64,000 nt of DNA from Rhizobium sp. BK650 (GTDB lineage Bacteria; Pseudomonadota; Alphaproteobacteria; Rhizobiales; Rhizobiaceae), in NCBI RefSeq assembly GCF_014195325.1, contig NZ_JACIBK010000015.1, positions 62,001 to 126,000 on the forward strand, given 5' to 3'. Shown piece after piece: positions 60,011-64,000 of this stretch. Both the position numbers and the translations under genes were made by a program. Numbering within the stretch: position 1 is the first letter of the stretch; every line of letters starts with the position of its first letter. Below the pieces are notes generated by a model. It ran no database searches, was not told the origin of the DNA, and saw only the letters and a program-made list of their open reading frames with translations.

Positions 60011-61297
60011 TCAGCGCCTGCTTGTGCGCGGCCTTGCTTTTGCTTCCACTGGTGTCTGCTCGGCTGGCTTCTCCCAGCCGAAGACACTACGGCCACCGAG
60101 GGTGGGGGATTGCCGGAACTCGCCGGCAACGATCTCCTTGAGATCGGGACCGGTGACGTAGCGTTCCATGCTGCGGGACTGATCGTCGAGGCGCCGCAAC
60201 GCCTGCAATTCCTCCTCGCGGCCGAGCTTTCCCTTCAGCACGGCCGATTTCATGACGTTGATCGTCTCGTCATAGACCTTGAGCGGCACCGGGAACGGGT
60301 GCCTGTCTTTGCCGCCATGGGCAATTGAAAAACGGGCGGGATCGGAAAAGCGGCAAGGCGCGCCATGCACGACTTCTGCGACAAGTGCGAGCGCCTTGAC
60401 CGTGCGGGGACCGACGCCCGGTACGAGAAGCAGATCCTCGAAATCGACAGGCCCACGATCGGCGGCCGCGGCCAGATTGCCATGCAGGCGCCGCATGTTG
60501 ACGTCGCTTTCACGTACGTCATGATGTGCAGGCATGATGAGATGCGGGAGCATCGGCTGCGCAACCGGCTCCGCAGCGGGGGCCGCCCTCAAAGCAAGGG
60601 CGGCAGCCTCGCGGATGATGCGATCGGGTCCAAGCGTTGCAAGAAGATCGAGCTGGTCGCTTCGGGACTTTTGCGCCCGCCGGTCGGCGAGGTTGATGAT
60701 CTCGCCCTGAAAGCGGCCTTCGATTGCCACATGCGGAGAATTGACGAAGCTCTCGAGCCCCTCCGACAACCAGTGATAGCGCCGGGCCTGGCGCTTGTCG
60801 CCATTCATACCCTGCTGGACGATCACCCAATGACCGTCATCGGCGACGATGAAACCATGAAGATAGAGATCGAACCCATCCTGGACGGCCGCACTGTCCA
60901 CCTTGGCGACAAGGCGGCTTGTTTTTGCGAGGCCAGCTCCGTCAAGGCCGGTGCGATCGCCTATTGCCATCAGTTCGTCCGGCGTCTTGCGCGATTGCGC
61001 GCCGCGCCCTCCGCAGACGTGCAGGCCGAGTTCCTTCGATCGCGGCTTCAGCCCGCGCTTTAGCGCGCCCAGTACGCTAGTCGTGATACCGGAGGAGTGC
61101 CAGTCCATGCCCATGACGGCGCCGAACGATTGGAACCAGAAGGGATGGGCAAGCCGCCGCAGAAACTCGTCTCGCCCATAGTGATGAACGATGGCCTCGG
61201 CAATCAGCGCGCCGAGCGTCGTCATACGATTGCCCAGCCATGGCGGCACTCGACCTCCGTGAAGCGGGAGGTCGGCGCTGCCAGCTCTCTGCGACAT
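60011..61297 (-). CDS. DUF763 family protein
   Basis: The 428-residue product has the DUF763 signature: GSADLPLHGGRVPPWL at the start, then HPFWFQSFGAVMGMDWHSSGITTSVLGALK and the C-terminal HHH-like helix-hairpin segment FEDLLLVPGVGPRTVKALALVAEVVHG. The fold suggests DNA binding (the GVGPRTV hairpin is typical of DNA-repair proteins). The family is found in archaea and scattered bacteria; its function is not established. AGAGGAAGC precedes the ATG. No functional link to neighbours. Confidence 0.88.
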   Translation of the reverse strand: MSQRAGSADLPLHGGRVPPWLGNRMTTLGALIAEAIVHHYGRDEFLRRLAHPFWFQSFGAVMGMDWHSSGITTSVLGALKRGLKPRSKELGLHVCGGRGAQSRKTPDELMAIGDRTGLDGAGLAKTSRLVAKVDSAAVQDGFDLYLHGFIVADDGHWVIVQQGMNGDKRQARRYHWLSEGLESFVNSPHVAIEGRFQGEIINLADRRAQKSRSDQLDLLATLGPDRIIREAAALALRAAPAAEPVAQPMLPHLIMPAHHDVRESDVNMRRLHGNLAAAADRGPVDFEDLLLVPGVGPRTVKALALVAEVVHGAPCRFSDPARFSIAHGGKDRHPFPVPLKVYDETINVMKSAVLKGKLGREEELQALRRLDDQSRSMERYVTGPDLKEIVAGEFRQSPTLGGRSVFGWEKPAEQTPVEAKARPRTSRR

Positions 61298-61531
61298 GCT
61301 TCCTCTTTCTGTCTGCGACCGCGACGGATCGGATCACCCGATAAATCAGCTATCCGTCAAAATCGAGGCGATGGCAATGTGCGGCAACTCGAGAGAGGCC
61401 AATCGTGCCTTACTGGAGAGCTGTCTCCTGCCTCGGTGAATAGATAGCAAAATTCGCGATTTCTGACCTCCGCGCGGAACCCAAGCCCGGTGTTCCTAAT
61501 TTCTATGCGAGCAGGGATGAGAGACCGCATC

Positions 61532-62107
61532 ATGAAGTCGTTCGCTGCACCGTCCATATACCTGGTAGTGTTCTGGTCCGTTCTGATAGGCGGGTTCGTG
61601 TCTGCGTCCTATGAATTTGGGGAACCGGAACCACATCACTTTGCCAATCTCGATGCCCCCATCTGGACGACGACACCGACACCCGTTGATCCCAAGACAC
61701 AGAACTACGAGCGCCTTCCGCCTCGTGGGGCTGCGGCTGATCCTTCTTCGACGCCTGCCAAACTGGTTGGCGTATCAGCCATTGCGCCACCTGACGCAAC
61801 CGTGACGGGGGCGATTGAGCCGCCGAAGCGGGAGTGGATGGCGGGCAGCCGTCATCTTAAGCTGTGCCAACAACGATACCGGTCCTACAATGTGTCTGAC
61901 AATACATACCAGCCCCTTGACGGTGGGCCCAGGAAACACTGCGTGACCGAAGAAAGAGAGCCCTCCGTCGGACTGCCGGCGGCCGATAGAAGCCCCGACC
62001 GGCATGCATCATGGTGCACCGCCCGCTATGATTCCTATCGAGCTTCAGACAATACATACCAGCCGTTCAGCGGGCCAAGACGTCAGTGCGTTTCTCCCCT
62101 CATCTGA
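61532..62107 (+). CDS. Exported protein with two BA14K-like repeats
   Basis: From ATG 61532 the product is 191 residues. An N-terminal hydrophobic segment (SIYLVVFWSVLIGGFVSA) is a signal or anchor. A proline-rich middle (PTPVDPKT, PPRGAAAD) follows. Two BA14K-like units end it: LKLCQQRYRSYNVSDNTYQPLDGGPRKHC and, about 50 residues later, a second with SWCTARYDSYRASDNTYQPF. BA14K proteins are lectin-like antigens of Rhizobiales. The start is uncertain; in-frame ATGs at 61490 and 61517 also exist. Confidence 0.8.
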   Translation: MKSFAAPSIYLVVFWSVLIGGFVSASYEFGEPEPHHFANLDAPIWTTTPTPVDPKTQNYERLPPRGAAADPSSTPAKLVGVSAIAPPDATVTGAIEPPKREWMAGSRHLKLCQQRYRSYNVSDNTYQPLDGGPRKHCVTEEREPSVGLPAADRSPDRHASWCTARYDSYRASDNTYQPFSGPRRQCVSPLI

Positions 62108-62295
62108 GAAACGCCCATTTAGTCTACAGTGAGAAGGTTCAGTCCTTCTAAGGCGCCATCGCTTAAGAGCCGGGACCAAAGTCCTAGGCCGCCTGGTACC
62201 TATGTCCGACCGTCTTGCAATTTCGGAACAAGCAGTCAATCTCATGCTTCCTGTTTTCAAAAGACCTGTCCGGACGAGGCGCAAGGTAAAGGACG

Positions 62296-62904
62296 ATGGT
62301 GATCTCGAAACGCAATTTCCTGAAGGGCGGCGGCGCGAGTGTTATTGCCGTTGCGACGTTTGCACCATTGAAGGTCGAGCTGAAGGGTTCATTTCCCTTG
62401 CTCGTAAGCCAGGAAGCGTGCGCAAAGAACGAAAACGGTAATGGAGGCGGAAATGGGAATGGCGGCGGAAACGGCAATGGCGGCGGAGGCGGAAACGGCA
62501 ATGGCGGGGGAAATGGAAACGGCAATTCGGGCGGCAGCGGGAACGGCAATGGCGGGGGGAGTGGCGGCGGAGGCGGAAACGGCAATGGCGGGGGAGGTGG
62601 GAATGGCGGGGGAAATGGTAACGGCAATGGGAATGGCGGGGGAAATGGAAACGGCAATTCGGGCGGCAGCGGGAACGGCCGATCCAGCTCGAACGGGGCC
62701 GGCAGTACGGGCAATGCGTCCTCGACATCAGGAGCACGCGCAACCGAAGATGCGGATGGCTCGATCGATGTCCAGCATACGAATGGAATAACCGAGACCC
62801 TGCGTGCAGGACGCTATATCATGAAGGACTCGAAGGGCCGCACGATCATCGATAGGCGGGCAACATCGGCTGACAGCGCGCGGCTCATGCGCCTCCTGCG
62901 CTAG
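62296..62904 (+). CDS. Gly/Asn-repeat protein with Tat-like N-terminus
   Basis: The 202-residue protein begins with SKRNFLKGG, a Tat-like Ser-Lys-Arg-x-Phe-Leu-Lys motif, and a hydrophobic stretch. Residues about 46-130 are almost only Gly and Asn with a few Ser, in GNGGG-type units. The C-terminal 60 residues (DADGSIDVQHTNGITETLRAGRYIMKDSKGRTIIDRRAT) are ordered and conserved-looking. AAAGGA precedes the ATG. I do not recognise a family; an exported adhesive or matrix role is possible. It is convergent with the response-regulator gene and overlaps its end by four bases. Confidence 0.75.
   Translation: MVISKRNFLKGGGASVIAVATFAPLKVELKGSFPLLVSQEACAKNENGNGGGNGNGGGNGNGGGGGNGNGGGNGNGNSGGSGNGNGGGSGGGGGNGNGGGGGNGGGNGNGNGNGGGNGNGNSGGSGNGRSSSNGAGSTGNASSTSGARATEDADGSIDVQHTNGITETLRAGRYIMKDSKGRTIIDRRATSADSARLMRLLR
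62500..62547. repeat. 48-base direct repeat, copy 1, inside the Gly/Asn-rich gene
   Basis: The 48 bases here are identical to 62632-62679, 132 bases (44 codons) away, so the frame is kept. It encodes NGGGNGNGNSGGSGNG. This shows recent tandem expansion of the repeat region. Confidence 0.85.
62632..62679. repeat. 48-base direct repeat, copy 2
   Basis: Identical to the copy at 62500-62547. Both lie inside the low-complexity Gly/Asn region. Confidence 0.85.
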
Positions 62905-63524
62905 CGTTTTTCGCGCCACCGCAAGGCAGCTTCGGTCCTGTTCGTGACGCCGAGCTTCGTCAGGATCTGCGTCATGTGATGCTTTACCGTTTTTTCCTGT
63001 AGATCGAGGCGCAAGCCGATGTGCTTGTTTGAAAGACCTTGCGCAACGAGTTCCATCACCTCGCGTTCGCGAGGGGTAAGCGCGTCCCTGTCTGAGGTCT
63101 GCCCGCTCAATGAATATTCCATGACTTTGGCAGACATCGCCGGAGAAATATAACGAGATCCTTTGAAGACGATCCGGATCGCTTCCGCCAGGCCGCGGGA
63201 ACCAACGCCCTTGAGAATATAACCCTTTGCTCCGCGTTGCAGCGCTTCGACGAGCGTATCGACTTCCTCTGAGGCCGTCAGCATGAGGATTTTGGTATCC
63301 GGGCTTATGGAGAGGATTTCGTCGATCACCGAGAGGCCGTCCCCGGGCATCGATACGTCGAGGAGGAGCACGTCGGGACGGGCATCAGCGGCGATCATTG
63401 CGGCATCGGATGTGCTGGCCCCTTCTCCGACAACGACAAAATCACTGACCTCGGAGAGGCTGCGGGTCACCCCCTCTCGAAACAGGGGATGGTCGTCTAC
63501 GACGCCGACCTTGATGGACGTCAT
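62901..63524 (-). CDS. NarL/FixJ-type response regulator
   Basis: The 207-residue protein has a receiver domain with acidic pocket DD at 10-11, phospho-acceptor Asp56 (VLLLDVSMPGDG), a Thr/Ser (LMLTASEE) and Lys (YILKGVG). A LuxR-type HTH follows: LTPREREVMELVAQGLSNKHIGLRLDLQEKTVKHHM. GGAGG precedes the ATG at 63524. The histidine-kinase gene lies just upstream on the same strand (stop at 63526), so they form a two-component pair. The regulated genes are not known. Confidence 0.93.
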   Translation of the reverse strand: MTSIKVGVVDDHPLFREGVTRSLSEVSDFVVVGEGASTSDAAMIAADARPDVLLLDVSMPGDGLSVIDEILSISPDTKILMLTASEEVDTLVEALQRGAKGYILKGVGSRGLAEAIRIVFKGSRYISPAMSAKVMEYSLSGQTSDRDALTPREREVMELVAQGLSNKHIGLRLDLQEKTVKHHMTQILTKLGVTNRTEAALRWREKR

Positions 63525-63525
63525 T

Positions 63526-64000
63526 TTATTCCTCCACTTCCATAGGCGCGAAAGTCATAATGACAGTCGTCCCGCCTTCGCCGGTCTTTATGTGGAATTC
63601 CCCGCCAAGGCTATCGATCCGTTCTTTGAGCCCCGCCAGGCCGAGGCTGGCCGGCCTCACCTGCGTTGGATCAAAGCCCTCGCCCCGATCGCTGACTTCG
63701 ACGCGGACGGCGCCGCCCTTTGATGTTGCCGTGACGGTCTGCTCAACGCCGCCGCCGTGTCGATAGGCGTTGTTGAGCGCCTCTTGAATGAAACGGTAAA
63801 TACAGATCTTGAGAGCGGGAGCAAGTTCGGGATCGTCCTCATCGACTGTTGTATCGACGGACGTGTTGGTCTTCTGCTGATGGGCCTCGACAACGCGTTT
63901 CACGATTTCGGTAATCGACGCCTTTTCGATTTGCGGCAGGACCAGTCCCTTGCAGATATCACGGATCTCTTTCATCGCCTCGGCAAGGCTCGAACGGATC
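63526..64000 (-). CDS. NarX-type sensor histidine kinase, C-terminal part (cut by the window end)
   Basis: The frame is open through base 64000 and runs upstream of the internal Met codon at 63975 (IRSSLAEAMKEIRDICKGL precedes). Visible parts are the end of the HisKA_3 dimerisation helix and a HATPase domain: FIQEALNNAYRHGGG (N box), DRGEGFDP (G1) and LGLAGLKERIDSLGGEF with GEGGTTV (G2). This is the NarX/DegS family that phosphorylates NarL-type regulators. The His and any sensor domain lie outside the window. Two bases separate its stop from the response-regulator gene's ATG. Confidence 0.92.
   Translation of the reverse strand, partial: IRSSLAEAMKEIRDICKGLVLPQIEKASITEIVKRVVEAHQQKTNTSVDTTVDEDDPELAPALKICIYRFIQEALNNAYRHGGGVEQTVTATSKGGAVRVEVSDRGEGFDPTQVRPASLGLAGLKERIDSLGGEFHIKTGEGGTTVIMTFAPMEVEE

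Noticed and set aside
1..64000. Insertion sequences, tRNA genes, CRISPR arrays, prophage or secretion-system genes
   Set aside because: None was recognised on either strand; direct repeats found were limited to the Gly/Asn gene and small regulatory elements.

Overview
The window is a GC-rich, densely coded stretch that reads as a fast-growing rhizobium (Rhizobium or a close Rhizobiales relative). The signs are a rhizobial-type L-rhamnose isomerase, two BA14K repeats, many ABC uptake systems each paired with its own catabolic genes, and a NesR/OryR/PipR-type LuxR solo. I found no rRNA, tRNA, insertion sequence, CRISPR array or prophage. It looks like catabolic accessory territory (secondary chromosome or large plasmid, by inference).

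Layout. 1-2.3 kb: end of the rhamnose operon (rhaD C-terminus, rhaI). 2.3-9.7 kb: small genes and regulators, including a likely ECF41-type sigma-factor regulon (carboxymuconolactone decarboxylase-like protein, RibD-C reductase, HAD phosphatase, SnoaL-tailed ECF sigma factor) with two matching promoters, then IclR and TetR regulators, DUF1810 and small hypotheticals. 9.9-13.3 kb: amidase, sugar isomerase-like protein, the decayed tail of a succinate-semialdehyde dehydrogenase, and an HpcH/HpaI aldolase. 13.4-24.9 kb: a sugar/polyol system. A leftward ABC operon (binding protein, two permeases, small membrane protein, ATPase, SDR) is divergent from a rightward operon (ketose 3-epimerase, ROK regulator, PfkB kinase, GatZ/KbaZ-family epimerase, two polyol dehydrogenases); it resembles the Agrobacterium D-altritol/galactitol pathway. 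25.3-30.5 kb: Hint-domain protein, MgtC protein, oxyR-katG. 31-36.9 kb: betaine-type ABC transporter, a frameshifted GntR gene, kduI-kduD. 37-41.2 kb: fused hydantoinase/5-oxoprolinase and a MarR regulator.

41.3-49.1 kb carries a peptide-type ABC transporter operon led by a proline iminopeptidase gene, divergent from a LuxR solo followed by a second iminopeptidase gene. The LuxR protein has the Met/Trp substitutions typical of plant-signal-responsive solos, so this looks like a PipR/NesR-type plant sensing locus. 49.4-51.2 kb: queCDE.

51.3-59.5 kb is one leftward operon of eight tightly spaced genes: a stand-alone Rieske ferredoxin-type protein, a catalytic Rieske-oxygenase subunit that has lost its own Rieske cluster ligands, a GST-fold protein, an 8-oxoguanine/guanine deaminase-type amidohydrolase, and a complete BMP-type nucleoside/purine ABC transporter. 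The split oxygenase plus GST protein recalls NdmC/NdmD/NdmE of caffeine N-demethylation. I infer a purine (perhaps N-methylpurine) uptake, oxidation and deamination pathway; this is the best candidate here for an undescribed system.

59.6-64 kb: acylphosphatase-like protein, DUF763 protein, BA14K protein, a Gly/Asn-repeat protein with an exported N-terminus, and a NarL-type two-component pair cut by the window end. All function calls rest on reading motifs and context; no database search was possible.
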